Below are positions 54,724 to 63,952 of a stretch of DNA of 64,000 nt, in pieces. Made by a program: the position numbers and the translations under genes. Source of the stretch: Sandaracinaceae bacterium (GTDB lineage Bacteria > Myxococcota_A > Polyangia > Polyangiales > Sandaracinaceae); assembly GCA_020633195.1 (NCBI GenBank), contig JACKEC010000015.1:806001-870000 (forward strand), in the 5' to 3' direction. Numbering within the stretch: position 1 is the stretch's first letter; each line of letters starts with the position of its first letter. The notes below the pieces were generated by a model. That model was not told the DNA's origin and did no database searches. It worked only from the letters and a program-made list of their open reading frames with translations.

Positions 54724-55146
54724 TCAGCCCGGGTAGTCGGTGTCGATGGTGCAGGCCGCGCGGACGAGCTCTTTGCTCGCGAGCACGAACTTCACGATGG
54801 TGGGGAGGTGCCCTTGGCGGAGCTTGAGCTTGTTCTGCATCATCGCCTTGGTCGGATCGACCTCGCCGCTGAGGACCTCGCGCCACCGCTCGTACTCGGC
54901 GAAGATGACGAACTCCGCCTCCTCGGCCGCCTCGGCGCTGGTCAGCACGGCGCCTCGGCAGTGCCCCTCGTGGAGGTCGAGGACCATCGCGGTGTCGCCC
55001 TCGATGCCCAGCTCGGGGCGGGGCTCGACGACGTAGGCGACCTTGCCGTGCGTCCAGCCGGCGCCGTGCTTGGCGTACTGCTCGTTGGCGTTGATGGCGT
55101 CCTTGAAGGCCGCGGTCCACTCCGCCGACGGAAAACGGATTCCCAT
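54724..55146 (-). CDS. SCP2 sterol-binding domain protein
   Basis: 140 residues. Matches the SCP2 domain better than its neighbour: FVIFAEYERWREVLSGEVDPTKAMMQNKLKLRQGHLP, in which the KAMMQNKLKL stretch and the following lysine-rich helix are characteristic. Hydrophobic ligand (fatty acyl or sterol) binding is expected. It is the upstream gene of the pair. Confidence 0.75.
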   Translation of the reverse strand: MGIRFPSAEWTAAFKDAINANEQYAKHGAGWTHGKVAYVVEPRPELGIEGDTAMVLDLHEGHCRGAVLTSAEAAEEAEFVIFAEYERWREVLSGEVDPTKAMMQNKLKLRQGHLPTIVKFVLASKELVRAACTIDTDYPG

Positions 55147-55270
55147 GCGCGAGACCTACCCGCGGCCGCCTTCGTGCGCAATCGCTCGCTCGGGGCTACC
55201 CTCCGCCGGATCGGCTGGAGTGCGAAGGTTCCGCACGTTCTGGGGGTTCGCGCGTCTTGAGCGATAGGCC

Positions 55271-56395
55271 ATGAAGAGTGTCGGTTGGGCAACGCTCATC
55301 TCTCTCAGCGTCCACGGGGCGCTGGGCTGGGCCGTGTTGCGCGCGCCGGCCGGCTGGTTCGGGGCCAGCCACCCCATCGAGCCCATCTCGGTGGAGATCA
55401 TCGAGTCCCCCGTCGAGATCGAGCCCGAGGCTCAGCCGGAGGAGCCGACGCCGCCCGAGCCGACGCCCCTGCCGCCGCCTCCGCCCGAGGACGTGGCGCC
55501 CCAGCAAGTGGCCGCGTCGCTCACCCCGCGTCTCGGCTTGCCGGGCCCGATCGACCCCGCCGAGCCGACCACGTCGGGCACCGCCGCCCTAGAGACGACG
55601 GCCCCGCCCATCGACGTGCCGGACATCAGCCCCGACCGCCCCCGCGTCGACACGAGCGACGCGCGCGCGATGCAGGTGCTCCTGAACCCGGCCAACGTGG
55701 CGCGCGGCTCGTTCGTCCCGACGGGCCCCGGGCCCTCGCAGCGCGGCGCCCCGGCGGGGCTCGCGAGCGCGGGCAACGAGCGGCCGAGCGAGGCGGACAT
55801 CGAGCGGCAGCACCAGGAGCACCTCCGCGGCGCGGCGATGGCTCGGCCCTGGCTGGCCCGCACCGAGCCCGAGCTCCGGCGCCAGCCGGACGGCTCGCTC
55901 CTCTACGACGGCCACCGGTTCCGCGCGCGCATCCGCCCCGACGGCAGCGTGCAGTTCGAGGACCACGGCAACGCGTCGACCAACGGCTTCAGCGCGAGCG
56001 GCAGCTTCGACCTGACCGACGCCATCATGGGCGCCTCGGGTCAGGACCCGCACGCGGCCGAGCGTGAGTGGTTCATGCGGCGGACCCGCGACGTGCGGGA
56101 GCGGCTCGAGGCCGCGCACCGCGCCGAGGAGAGCGCGCAGGGGCTGGTCCGCCTGCGCGGCCGGCTCTCGCGCGTGTGGGCCACCACCACCCGCAGCACC
56201 GCGGCGCGTCGTCGCCGGATCTTCCAGATCTGGGACGAGATGGCCGAGGACGACACCGGCCGCCGCGGCCGCGAGATCGTGTACGCCTACATCCGGGACA
56301 CGATCCCGGCGGGCAGCGAGGACGCCTACTCGGCGGCCGAGATCACGGCGCTGAACGCCTCGCGCGACAGCACCCAACGCTTCGATCCGTACTAG
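55271..56395 (+). CDS. TonB-like protein with N-terminal anchor and Pro-rich spacer
   Basis: 374 residues. An N-terminal helix (WATLISLSVHGALGWAVL) anchors the protein. It is followed by a Pro/Glu-rich spacer of about 60 residues (IEPEAQPEEPTPPEPTP), as in TonB energy transducers. The typical C-terminal TonB fold is not recognisable; the later part has an Arg-rich helical segment and the C-terminal RDSTQRFDPY. Call it TonB-like rather than TonB. Confidence 0.6.
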   Translation: MKSVGWATLISLSVHGALGWAVLRAPAGWFGASHPIEPISVEIIESPVEIEPEAQPEEPTPPEPTPLPPPPPEDVAPQQVAASLTPRLGLPGPIDPAEPTTSGTAALETTAPPIDVPDISPDRPRVDTSDARAMQVLLNPANVARGSFVPTGPGPSQRGAPAGLASAGNERPSEADIERQHQEHLRGAAMARPWLARTEPELRRQPDGSLLYDGHRFRARIRPDGSVQFEDHGNASTNGFSASGSFDLTDAIMGASGQDPHAAEREWFMRRTRDVRERLEAAHRAEESAQGLVRLRGRLSRVWATTTRSTAARRRRIFQIWDEMAEDDTGRRGREIVYAYIRDTIPAGSEDAYSAAEITALNASRDSTQRFDPY

Positions 56396-56410
56396 CCGGA
56401 CCAACCTTCC

Positions 56411-56992
56411 ATGACCAACGAAGCCCTCGACGTGGCCGTCCTGATGCTCGCCTTCGACGAGGCGGCGCGGCCGGCGATCCAGCAGCGCATGGACGCGATC
56501 GCGAGCTCGGGCGACACGAGCACGCCAGCGGGCTTGCTCGCGATGCTGCGCGACGCGATCGCGGCGCTGCGGGCGAACGCGGCGGATTGGACGCACGGGG
56601 CGGCGGAGAACGCGTCGCCGATGCCGCCGGCCCAGGCGGAGGAGAAGTTCGTCGAGGCGGCGCACCGCGCGCGCTCGCGCTTCCTCGTCGAGGTGGTCCG
56701 AAACTTCGACGGCACGACGACCCGCAAGGCGCCGCCCGCGAAGCCGGCGACGGATGCGCCGGGGCGGGTGGTCGTCACCTTCGTGGTCGCCGCGCGGCGG
56801 GAGCTGAAGGACGCGGCGGAGCGCACGCGCGCGTCGATCGACGCCGCGCTCGACGATCTGTGCGCGCTGACCTCCGAGCAGCTCGTGGCGATCGAGGTCG
56901 TCTGGTCGCCGGCCGACGCGAACGACAGGATGGCCCTCGGCGTGATGCTCGAGCGCTACCCCGAGCTGTTCGAGCTGGACGCGCCGGCGTGA
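56411..56992 (+). CDS. DUF1517 family protein
   Basis: 193 residues. DUF1517 features: an N-terminal helical pair with DTSTPAGLLAMLRDAI, the central ARSRFLVEVVRNFDG, and VVVTFVVAARRELKD in the second half. Cyanobacterial and chloroplast relatives are thylakoid-associated; in myxobacteria the role is unknown. No signal peptide or membrane helix is evident. The stop overlaps the GTG of the next gene. Confidence 0.75.
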   Translation: MTNEALDVAVLMLAFDEAARPAIQQRMDAIASSGDTSTPAGLLAMLRDAIAALRANAADWTHGAAENASPMPPAQAEEKFVEAAHRARSRFLVEVVRNFDGTTTRKAPPAKPATDAPGRVVVTFVVAARRELKDAAERTRASIDAALDDLCALTSEQLVAIEVVWSPADANDRMALGVMLERYPELFELDAPA

Positions 56993-57717
56993 TCCTGCGC
57001 TCGGCGCTGCTCGACGAGCACGGGTTCGTCCACGGGTTCTCGACCCGCGAGGGCGGCGTCTCCGAGGGGGCGTTCGCGTGCCTGAACCTGGCCCGCACGG
57101 TCGGCGACGATCCGGCGCACGTGGCGGAGAACGCGCGGCGCTTCGCCGAGGCGCTCGGCGGGCCGCGGCTCTACGAGGTCTCGCAGGTCCACGGGTGCGA
57201 GGTCGTCGAGGTCGACGGTCGAGGCGTCGAGGCGGTCCGGACGATCGAGGCGGACGGGCTCGTGGCCCGGACCGCGGGCGACGCGGTGGCGGTCCGCACG
57301 GCCGACTGCGTGCCGATCCTGCTGGCCGACGTCGACTCGGGCCGCGTCGCCGCGGTCCACGCGGGGTGGCGCGGGGTCGAGCAGCGGATCGTCGAGGTCG
57401 CCATCGCGCGGCTCGGCGCGGCCGCCTCGCTGGTCGCCGCGATCGGGCCGCACATCCGGCTCGACGCGTTCGAGGTCAGCGACGAGGTCGCGGCGCGGAT
57501 CGCCGCGGTGGCGCACGGCGAGCCCGTGGTCGAGGCGCGCGATCCGCGGCCGCACGTGGACCTCTCGCGTACGCTGATCGCGCAGCTCCGGCACGCGGGC
57601 GTCGAGCGCGTCGACGACGTCGGGGGCTGCACCCACGCGGACGCGACGCGCTTCTTCAGCCACCGCCGCGACGCGGGGGTGACCGGCCGTCACCTCTCGG
57701 CGATCGTCGCGCGCTGA
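56989..57717 (+). CDS. LACC1/YfiH-type purine nucleoside phosphorylase (polyphenol oxidase family)
   Basis: 242 residues from a GTG that overlaps the DUF1517 stop. Family landmarks: HGFSTREGGVSEGAF near residue 12, VSQVHGCEVVEV, RTADCVPILLAD with the conserved Cys, VHAGWRGVEQRIV, and FFSHRRDAGVTGRHLSAI at the C-terminus. Members cleave purine nucleosides by phosphorolysis and bind a transition metal through His/Cys residues. Older names call it a laccase or polyphenol oxidase. Confidence 0.92.
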   Translation: MILRSALLDEHGFVHGFSTREGGVSEGAFACLNLARTVGDDPAHVAENARRFAEALGGPRLYEVSQVHGCEVVEVDGRGVEAVRTIEADGLVARTAGDAVAVRTADCVPILLADVDSGRVAAVHAGWRGVEQRIVEVAIARLGAAASLVAAIGPHIRLDAFEVSDEVAARIAAVAHGEPVVEARDPRPHVDLSRTLIAQLRHAGVERVDDVGGCTHADATRFFSHRRDAGVTGRHLSAIVAR

Positions 57718-58145
57718 TCGGCGCGCACGAGCGGGCCCATCGCGGTCCGGAAGCGATCGCTCCACGAGCAGGGGGTGTTCGTCTCCGGGTCCAGCCGAAC
57801 GAGCCGCGTCTCGCCGACGGCGTAGACGGTGTCGCCGTGCCGGCTGCGGACGGCGGCCTGCAGCACGAGGCTCGAGGTGCCGAGGTGGACCGGCGTCAGC
57901 TCGACGAGCACCTCGCCTTCGCCGCGGACGGGCCGGTCGTAGCGAATCTCGTGCGCCGCGACCACGTGGTACTTGTCCGGGTTGACCTCGAGGGGGTCCT
58001 CCCAGCGCAAGCCCAGCGCGTTGAAGAGCTCGCCGCGCGCCCGCTCCATGAACAGCAGGAAGCGCACGTTGTGGAGGATGTTCAGCGCGTCGAGGTCGTC
58101 GAAGTAGACGCGCTGCGTTGTACGGAAAGGTGAGGAAACCGTCAT
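57690..58145 (-). CDS. Acyl-CoA thioesterase of the hotdog (4HBT) superfamily
   Basis: 151 residues. The N-terminal FDDLDALNILHNVRFLLFMERAR carries the active-site Asp/His pattern of 4HBT thioesterases (YbgC-like), then the hotdog core with EIRYDRPVRGEGEVLVEL. Expected to hydrolyse acyl-CoA thioesters; substrate unspecified. It overlaps the end of the phosphorylase gene by 28 bases (convergent) and is divergent from accD. Confidence 0.9.
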   Translation of the reverse strand: MTVSSPFRTTQRVYFDDLDALNILHNVRFLLFMERARGELFNALGLRWEDPLEVNPDKYHVVAAHEIRYDRPVRGEGEVLVELTPVHLGTSSLVLQAAVRSRHGDTVYAVGETRLVRLDPETNTPCSWSDRFRTAMGPLVRADQRATIAER

Positions 58146-58186
58146 CTCGGCTGTGGACTCTAGCCCGCCCGTGCTAACTCGCCGCC

Positions 58187-59029
58187 GTGCCCTTGTTCGG
58201 CAAGACCAAGGCGGACGTCGACGCCTCCGAGAAGAAGACCCTCGGCCGCGGCGTCTTCCGCAAGTGCGACGAGTGCAACGTGACGTTGCGCGCCGAGGAC
58301 TTCACCTCGAACCACGAGGTCTGCCCCGAGTGCGGTCACCACTATCGGCTCAGCGGCGAGGCGTGGGTGGAGCTCTTGCTCGATCCCGGCTCGTTCACCG
58401 AGACCGACACGGGGATCCTCTCGAAGGACCCGCTGAGCTTCGTCGACAGCAAGCGCTACCCGGACCGCCTCGTGGCGAGCCGCAAGAAGACGGGCCTCGA
58501 GGACGCGATGATCGTCGGCGAGGGGACGCTCCTCGGCCGGCCGATCCAGCTCGGGACGTTCCTGTTCCGCTTCATGGGCGGGTCGATGGGCTCGGTGGTC
58601 GGCGAGAAGATCACGCGCCTGTTCGAGCGCGGCTACGAGAAGAAGCAGCCGGTGGTGCTGCTCAGCGCCTCGGGCGGCGCCCGCATGCAGGAGGGCGCGC
58701 TCTCGCTGATGCAGATGGCCAAGACCGTCGGCGCGCTCCGCAAGCTCCGCGAGGAGGCGAACATGCCGTTCGTCAGCGTCCTGTTGAACCCGACCACGGG
58801 CGGCGTCGCGGCGAGCTTCGCGCTCCTCGGCGACATCAACATCGCGGAGCCCCGCGCGCTCATCGGCTTCGCCGGGGCGCGCGTGATCGAGAACACGATC
58901 CGCCAGAAGCTCCCCGAGGGCTTCCAGCGCGCGGAGTTCTTGATGGAGCACGGGATGGTCGACGTGATCGCCGAGCGGCAGCGGATGCGCGCCACGATCG
59001 CGCGCTTCCTCTCCCACCTCCTCGACTGA
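58187..59029 (+). CDS. accD: Acetyl-CoA carboxylase carboxyltransferase subunit beta
   Basis: 280 residues, GTG start. Zinc ribbon CDECNVTLRAEDFTSNHEVCPECG near residues 27-50, a hallmark of bacterial AccD. The crotonase-like core has GGSMGSVVGEKITRL, ASGGARMQEGALSLMQM and NPTTGGVAASFALLGDINIAEP. With AccA it forms the carboxyltransferase that makes malonyl-CoA for fatty acid synthesis; accA is not in this window. It lies 16 bases before folC, a common pairing. Confidence 0.97.
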   Translation: MPLFGKTKADVDASEKKTLGRGVFRKCDECNVTLRAEDFTSNHEVCPECGHHYRLSGEAWVELLLDPGSFTETDTGILSKDPLSFVDSKRYPDRLVASRKKTGLEDAMIVGEGTLLGRPIQLGTFLFRFMGGSMGSVVGEKITRLFERGYEKKQPVVLLSASGGARMQEGALSLMQMAKTVGALRKLREEANMPFVSVLLNPTTGGVAASFALLGDINIAEPRALIGFAGARVIENTIRQKLPEGFQRAEFLMEHGMVDVIAERQRMRATIARFLSHLLD

Positions 59030-59045
59030 GCCTCGGGAGGCGAGC

Positions 59046-60299
59046 ATGGCGGCGAGCGACCGGGCGTGGCGCGCGCTCCTCGAGGAGCTCTACGGGCTCG
59101 CCCCGCGCGGGATCCAGCCGGGGCTCGACCGCGTCCACGCCGCGCTCGCGGCGCTCGGCGATCCGCACCGCGCCTTCGAGGTCGCGCACGTCGCGGGGAC
59201 GAACGGCAAGGGCAGCGTGGCCGCGATGATCGCGCACGGGATCGTCGACCGCCGGGTCGGCCTGTACACGTCGCCGCACCTGCACTCGCTCACCGAGCGC
59301 TTCCGCGTCGACGGCGCGCCGGTCGCGCGCGAGCGCGTCATCGACACGTGGGCCGAGGTGAAGGACCGCCTCGCGCCGATCCCGCTGACCTTCTTCGAGA
59401 CCGTCACCGTGCTCGCGTTCGAGATCTTCCGGCGCGAGGGCGTGGAGCTCGTGGTGCTCGAGACGGGGCTCGGTGGGCGCCTCGACGCGACCAACGTCTT
59501 CGAGCGGCCGCGGGTGACGGTGATCACGCGGATCGCGCTCGACCACCAGGCCTGGCTCGGGGACGACCTCGCGTCGATCGCGGCGGAGAAGGCGGGGATC
59601 CTGCGGGCCGGCGTGCCCTGCGTGGTCGGCGCGCAGGAGCCCGCGGCGGACGCGGTGATCGAGGCGCGCGCCGCGCAGCTCGGCGCGCCGCTGATCCGGC
59701 CGCGCTTCGACGGGCCGGGTCACGCGCTGCACGTGCGGAGCGCGCCGTACACGTCGCCGCTCCTGTCGCTCGCGCTCGAGGGCGACCATCAGCGGGAGAA
59801 CGCGGCGGTGGCGGTCGGCGCGCTCTGGATGCTCGAGGACCAGGGCGTCCGCGTCGATCCCGCCCGCGCCGCGCGCGTCGACTGGCCCGGTCGCCTCGAG
59901 CGGCGGGCCTCGCGACCGGACGTCCTCTTCGATGTGGCCCACAACCCGAACGGCGCCGCGACGCTCGCCGCGTACCTGCGCGCGCACCCGGGCGTCGGCC
60001 CGTTCGTGCTCGTCTTCGGCGCGATGCGCGACAAGGCGTGGGGCGAGATGCTCGCGCGGCTCCGCCCCGAAGTGTCGCACGTCGTCTTGACGGCCGCGGC
60101 GCTCGGTCGGAGCGAGGATCCCCACCGCATGGCCGAGCCCGGTGACCACGTGGAGCCCGACGTGGTGGCGGCGGTCGAGCACGCCCGTCGGCTCGCCCTG
60201 CCCGACGGCCTCGTCGTCGTCAGCGGCAGCGCCTTCGTCGTCGCGGCCGCGCGGGCGTTCGTGCTCGGGATCGAGAGCGATCCCCCGATCGCGATGTGA
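59046..60299 (+). CDS. folC: Bifunctional folylpolyglutamate synthase / dihydrofolate synthase
   Basis: 417 residues. Mur-ligase-type ATP site HVAGTNGKGSVAAMI near residue 57 and LGGRLDATNVF near residue 143, both diagnostic, plus the C-terminal glutamate ligase domain with DVAHNPNGAATLAAYL. It joins glutamate to dihydropteroate and extends folate polyglutamate tails. It is directly downstream of accD. Confidence 0.96.
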   Translation: MAASDRAWRALLEELYGLAPRGIQPGLDRVHAALAALGDPHRAFEVAHVAGTNGKGSVAAMIAHGIVDRRVGLYTSPHLHSLTERFRVDGAPVARERVIDTWAEVKDRLAPIPLTFFETVTVLAFEIFRREGVELVVLETGLGGRLDATNVFERPRVTVITRIALDHQAWLGDDLASIAAEKAGILRAGVPCVVGAQEPAADAVIEARAAQLGAPLIRPRFDGPGHALHVRSAPYTSPLLSLALEGDHQRENAAVAVGALWMLEDQGVRVDPARAARVDWPGRLERRASRPDVLFDVAHNPNGAATLAAYLRAHPGVGPFVLVFGAMRDKAWGEMLARLRPEVSHVVLTAAALGRSEDPHRMAEPGDHVEPDVVAAVEHARRLALPDGLVVVSGSAFVVAAARAFVLGIESDPPIAM

Positions 60300-60310
60300 G
60301 CCCGCGCGGC

Positions 60311-61477
60311 CTACCGTCCGATCCCGAAGACCACCAGCGCGACGGTCGCGCGCTGATTGGACCGCCAGCTCGCGGTCGTGGCGGGTGGGCCGCCGCCGCC
60401 GTAGAGGCCGAACGCGGAGGCGACCGAGCGCGCGCCGCGGCGCGTGACGCCGTCGCCGAGGCCCGTGAAGTCCACCTCGCCCCCCGGGTCGTCGCGAGAG
60501 CCGAACGCGCCGATCAGCAAGGCGTCCCCCGTGGCGATCGGGCCGGTGGCGACGCTGAGGGAGTTGGTCGTCGACGCGCCGCTGTCGGCGCTCGTCTCGG
60601 CCTGGAACGACCACGTCGCGCCGGGCCCCGCGCGGAGCTCCTGCACGAGGAGGTGGGTCTCGCGCGCCTCGCTCCACTCGAGGTGCACGGCGGGGCTCTC
60701 GCCCGCGGCGGCGACGCGCGTGAGCACGGCCAGGCCGCGCCGGTTGCCGTCGCTCGTCCGGAAGAACCTGTCGACGCGCAGGTCCCAGCCGTCGATCCGC
60801 GGCCGGGCGTCGTTGGTGCGGTGGAACCCGATCGCGACCAGCAGGTTGCCGGCGGTCGGCGGGGTGTCGAAGCGCGCGGTCGGGTCGAACCCGTCGGCGA
60901 TCGCGAGCTGGACGCGGGTGACGACCAGGGGCCCGGTGGTGGTGACGGAGGCCGCGGCCGAGAAGTCGCCGGGGCCGACCCCGTTGATCCCGCGGACGCG
61001 GTACCAGTAGGTGGTCGCCGCCGCGAGCCCCGCGTCGTCGTGCGCCGGGCTCGTCGGCGCGGCCGCGGTCGCGAACGGGCCGGGCGCGCCGCCCTCGTCG
61101 GGGGCGCGCTCGAGCTCGTAGCGCTCGGCCGGCCCGCCCGTCGTCGGGGGCGCCCACGCGACGCGCACCGAGGTGTCGGTGACGTCGCTGAACGTCGGGG
61201 TCCCCGGGGGTCCCGGCGCTTGGGGGACCGGCCCCCCGTCGGGCCGGCTCGCGTCGAGCCCACTCGCGTCAGGCACCGCGCCGTCGGCCGGCGTCGCCGC
61301 GTCCGACCGCCCCGCGTCGAACCGCGCCCCCGCGTCGTCGGGCTGGCCGCCGTCGGAGCCCGGCGCCAGCGTCCCGCTGCGGTCCAGGATGCAGCCCGAC
61401 GCGCCGAGCGCGAGCACGACGAGCCCCGCGATCGCGGTGGCCGACCAGCGTCGTCGATCTCGAACGCGCCCGCGCAC
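60311..61477 (-). CDS. Secreted lipoprotein with a fibronectin type III domain
   Basis: 388 residues. N-terminal signal with lipobox GASGC near residue 29, Asp/Ala linker, then an FnIII-like module about residues 90-175 (TPTFSDVTDTSVRVAWAP, ATTYWYRVRGINGVG). The C-terminal 200 residues form a beta-rich domain ending VALVVFGIGR, reminiscent of a jelly-roll carbohydrate-binding domain, but I cannot name a family. It is convergent with folC. Confidence 0.75.
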   Translation of the reverse strand: MRGRVRDRRRWSATAIAGLVVLALGASGCILDRSGTLAPGSDGGQPDDAGARFDAGRSDAATPADGAVPDASGLDASRPDGGPVPQAPGPPGTPTFSDVTDTSVRVAWAPPTTGGPAERYELERAPDEGGAPGPFATAAAPTSPAHDDAGLAAATTYWYRVRGINGVGPGDFSAAASVTTTGPLVVTRVQLAIADGFDPTARFDTPPTAGNLLVAIGFHRTNDARPRIDGWDLRVDRFFRTSDGNRRGLAVLTRVAAAGESPAVHLEWSEARETHLLVQELRAGPGATWSFQAETSADSGASTTNSLSVATGPIATGDALLIGAFGSRDDPGGEVDFTGLGDGVTRRGARSVASAFGLYGGGGPPATTASWRSNQRATVALVVFGIGR

Positions 61478-61568
61478 TCGTTGAAGCTATCGGAGCCGTT
61501 CGGCGCGGACAACTGGCACACCCCGCTCGATCACGACACCCTCGCCGTGTCTCGATGAGCTGTACCCG

Positions 61569-62705
61569 ATGAGTCGTGCCGCCGTTCGCACCGCGCTCCT
61601 CGCCGCGGGGGTCTCGCTCTCGCTCGCGACCTTCACCGCCGCGCAGCCCGCGACGGCGACCCGCCGGGTGATCCTCGGCGCCAGCGGGGACGTGCTCTTC
61701 CACACCCGCGTGGTCGACTCCGCGCTCGCGAACGGGGGCTTCGCGCACACGTTCTCCGGGCTGCGCCCGATCGTGTCCGAAGAGGAGATCGCCTTCGCGA
61801 ACCTCGAGACGCCGCTGTCCACCGCGCACGCGCCGATGCGCGGGGATCCGCCCCGGCTCGGCGCGCCGCCCGAGGCGGCGACGGCCATGCACGGCGCGGG
61901 CATCGACGTCCTGAGCCTCGCCAACAACCACGCCTGGGATCAGCGCGTCGAGGGGCTCGTCGACACCATCGCGGCGCTCGACGCGGCGCACATCGCGCAC
62001 GTCGGCGTCGGGCCCTCGGAGGACGACGCGGCCGGGCCGATCGTCGTCGAGCGCGGCGGCGTCCGCGTGGCGTTCGTCGCGTTCACCGTGATCCTGCAAG
62101 GCCACCCGGGCACCCGCCGGCCGGCGGTGCGCGTCTCGATGTGGGACGAGCGCCGCGCGCGGGCCGCGCTCACCCGCGCTCGCGAGCAGGCCGACGTGGT
62201 CGTCGCCTCGATGCACTGGGGCCTCGGCTATCGACACGACGATCGCAGCGAGCAGCGCAGCCGCGCCGCGTACCTGGTCGAGCACGGAGCCGACGTGGTG
62301 CTCGGGCACGGGCCGCACGTGCTGCAGCGGGTCGAGCGCGTGCCCTCGCCGCGCGGCGAGGCGCTCGTCGTGTACAGCCTCGGCAACCTGGTCTCGAACC
62401 AGGGCTACGTGTACCGGCAGGGCCGCCGCGAGCCGGGCGTGGAGGTGCCCCTGCGCGAGCCCGCGACGCGCGACGGAGTGTGGCTCCGGGTGGCCGTCGA
62501 GCTCGAGGGCGACCGCGTCTCGCTCGGGGGCGTCGAGGCCGTCCCGCTGTGGACGCACAACAACTACTGGGACCAGGAGCGCCGCCGCGCGACCCGCGCG
62601 GACATCCGCGTCCTGCCCCACGCGGAGGTCGCCGATGTGGCCCTCCGGGGGGAACGCCGCTCGGCGATCGAAGCGGTGCTCGGGACGGCGGTGAACCTGC
62701 TGTAG
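61569..62705 (+). CDS. CapA-family (PGA_cap) metallophosphatase-like protein
   Basis: 378 residues, N-terminal signal peptide ending near TAAQPATA. The fold of the capsule biosynthesis protein CapA: GASGDVLFHTR near the start, FANLETPLS, DVLSLANNHAWDQ, SMHWGLGY and HGADVVLGHGPHVLQ. The Asp/His set resembles calcineurin-like phosphoesterases. CapA homologues act in poly-gamma-glutamate or exopolysaccharide export. No pgsB/pgsC-type neighbours are present, so the family function may not apply. Confidence 0.88.
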   Translation: MSRAAVRTALLAAGVSLSLATFTAAQPATATRRVILGASGDVLFHTRVVDSALANGGFAHTFSGLRPIVSEEEIAFANLETPLSTAHAPMRGDPPRLGAPPEAATAMHGAGIDVLSLANNHAWDQRVEGLVDTIAALDAAHIAHVGVGPSEDDAAGPIVVERGGVRVAFVAFTVILQGHPGTRRPAVRVSMWDERRARAALTRAREQADVVVASMHWGLGYRHDDRSEQRSRAAYLVEHGADVVLGHGPHVLQRVERVPSPRGEALVVYSLGNLVSNQGYVYRQGRREPGVEVPLREPATRDGVWLRVAVELEGDRVSLGGVEAVPLWTHNNYWDQERRRATRADIRVLPHAEVADVALRGERRSAIEAVLGTAVNLL

Positions 62706-62715
62706 AGTCCCGCCC

Positions 62716-63762
62716 ATGAGCTCCATCCAGGACTCCTGCTTCCTCAAGGCGTGCCGCCGCGAGCCGACCCCTTTCACTCCCGTGTGGCTGATGCGCCAGG
62801 CGGGCCGGTACCAGGCCGAGTACCGAGAGATCCGGAAGAAGGTGAGCTTCCTCGAGCTCTGCAAGACGCCGGAGCTCGCGTGCGAGGTGACCGTCCACGC
62901 CGTCGATCAGCTCGGGGTGGACGCCGCGATCTTGTTCGCGGACATCCTCCTGATCCTCGAGCCGCTCGGGGTGCCCTTCCACTTCGACGAGGGGCACGGC
63001 CCCGTGATCGACGGCCCGGTCCGCACGAACGCCGACATCGATCGCGTCGCGGAGTCGATCGTGGCGACCGAGTCGCTCGGCTACGTGATGGACGCGATCC
63101 GCCTCATCCGCGCCGACCTCGAGCCGCGCGGCGTCCCGCTCATCGGCTTCTCGGGCGCGCCGTTCACGCTCGCGTCCTACGCGATCGAGGGCGGCGGCTC
63201 GCGCGACTACCGCCACTGCAAGGCGCTGATGTTCGGCGACGAGGGCGCGTGGAACGCGCTCATGGCCAAGATCAGCGGCGCCATCACGAACTACCTCCTC
63301 GCGCAGATCGACGCGGGCGTGCACGCGGTGCAGCTCTTCGACTCGTGGGTCGGCGCGCTGAGCCCGGCCGACTACCGCCGCTACGTCCTGCCGCACGTCG
63401 CGCCGATCTTCGACGCCATCCGCCCGACGGGGGTGCCCGCCATCCACTTCGGTCAGGGCAACCCGGAGCTGCTCCCCGTGATCAAGGAGGCGGGCGGCGA
63501 CGTGATCAGCGTCGACTGGCGCATCTCGATGGACGACGCGTGGTCACGCGTGGGCCCCGACGTCGGCATCCAGGGCAACATGGATCCGGTGGCGATCCTC
63601 GCCCCGCGCGAGGCGATGTTCGAGCGCGCGCAGGCCGTGCTCGACGAGGTCGGCGGCCGGCCCGGGCACGTGTTCAACCTCGGCCACGGGCTCCTGCGCT
63701 GGAGCGAGGTCCCACAGGTGCAAGCCCTCGTGGAGTACGTCCACGAGCGCTCGGCCCGCTGA
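62716..63762 (+). CDS. hemE: Uroporphyrinogen decarboxylase
   Basis: 348 residues. Decarboxylates uroporphyrinogen III to coproporphyrinogen III in haem synthesis. Signature WLMRQAGRYQAEYREIR near the start, ILFADILLILEPLG with the conserved Asp, IGFSGAPFTLASYAIEGGGS, and FNLGHGLL near the end. The start is 10 bases after the preceding CapA stop, so they may share a transcript. Confidence 0.97.
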   Translation: MSSIQDSCFLKACRREPTPFTPVWLMRQAGRYQAEYREIRKKVSFLELCKTPELACEVTVHAVDQLGVDAAILFADILLILEPLGVPFHFDEGHGPVIDGPVRTNADIDRVAESIVATESLGYVMDAIRLIRADLEPRGVPLIGFSGAPFTLASYAIEGGGSRDYRHCKALMFGDEGAWNALMAKISGAITNYLLAQIDAGVHAVQLFDSWVGALSPADYRRYVLPHVAPIFDAIRPTGVPAIHFGQGNPELLPVIKEAGGDVISVDWRISMDDAWSRVGPDVGIQGNMDPVAILAPREAMFERAQAVLDEVGGRPGHVFNLGHGLLRWSEVPQVQALVEYVHERSAR

Positions 63763-63779
63763 GAGCTAGAGAGGCGCGA

Positions 63780-63902
63780 TCAGGGCGCGCTGTCTTGCGT
63801 GTTCGCGTCGTCGGGGGCCGGACGGCTCGGGCCTCCGCAACCGAAGCCCGCGTCGAGGAGGAGCGCGGCGAAGACGAACGCGGCGAGCAGCAGCTTGGGC
63901 AT
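63780..63902 (-). CDS. Tiny lipoprotein, 40 residues
   Basis: An ATG at 63902 (reading leftward) starts a 40-codon frame: a Lys after the Met, a hydrophobic segment of about 17 residues, then GFGCGG as lipobox and a polar tail rich in Pro/Asp. The layout is that of small myxobacterial lipoproteins. No RBS of note is visible. Length and signal support a real gene; function unknown. Confidence 0.55.
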   Translation of the reverse strand: MPKLLLAAFVFAALLLDAGFGCGGPSRPAPDDANTQDSAP

Positions 63903-63952
63903 GCGCCGAGCTTAGCGGAACCCCCGCGACGACAGAACTGGCAAGGCCTGTC

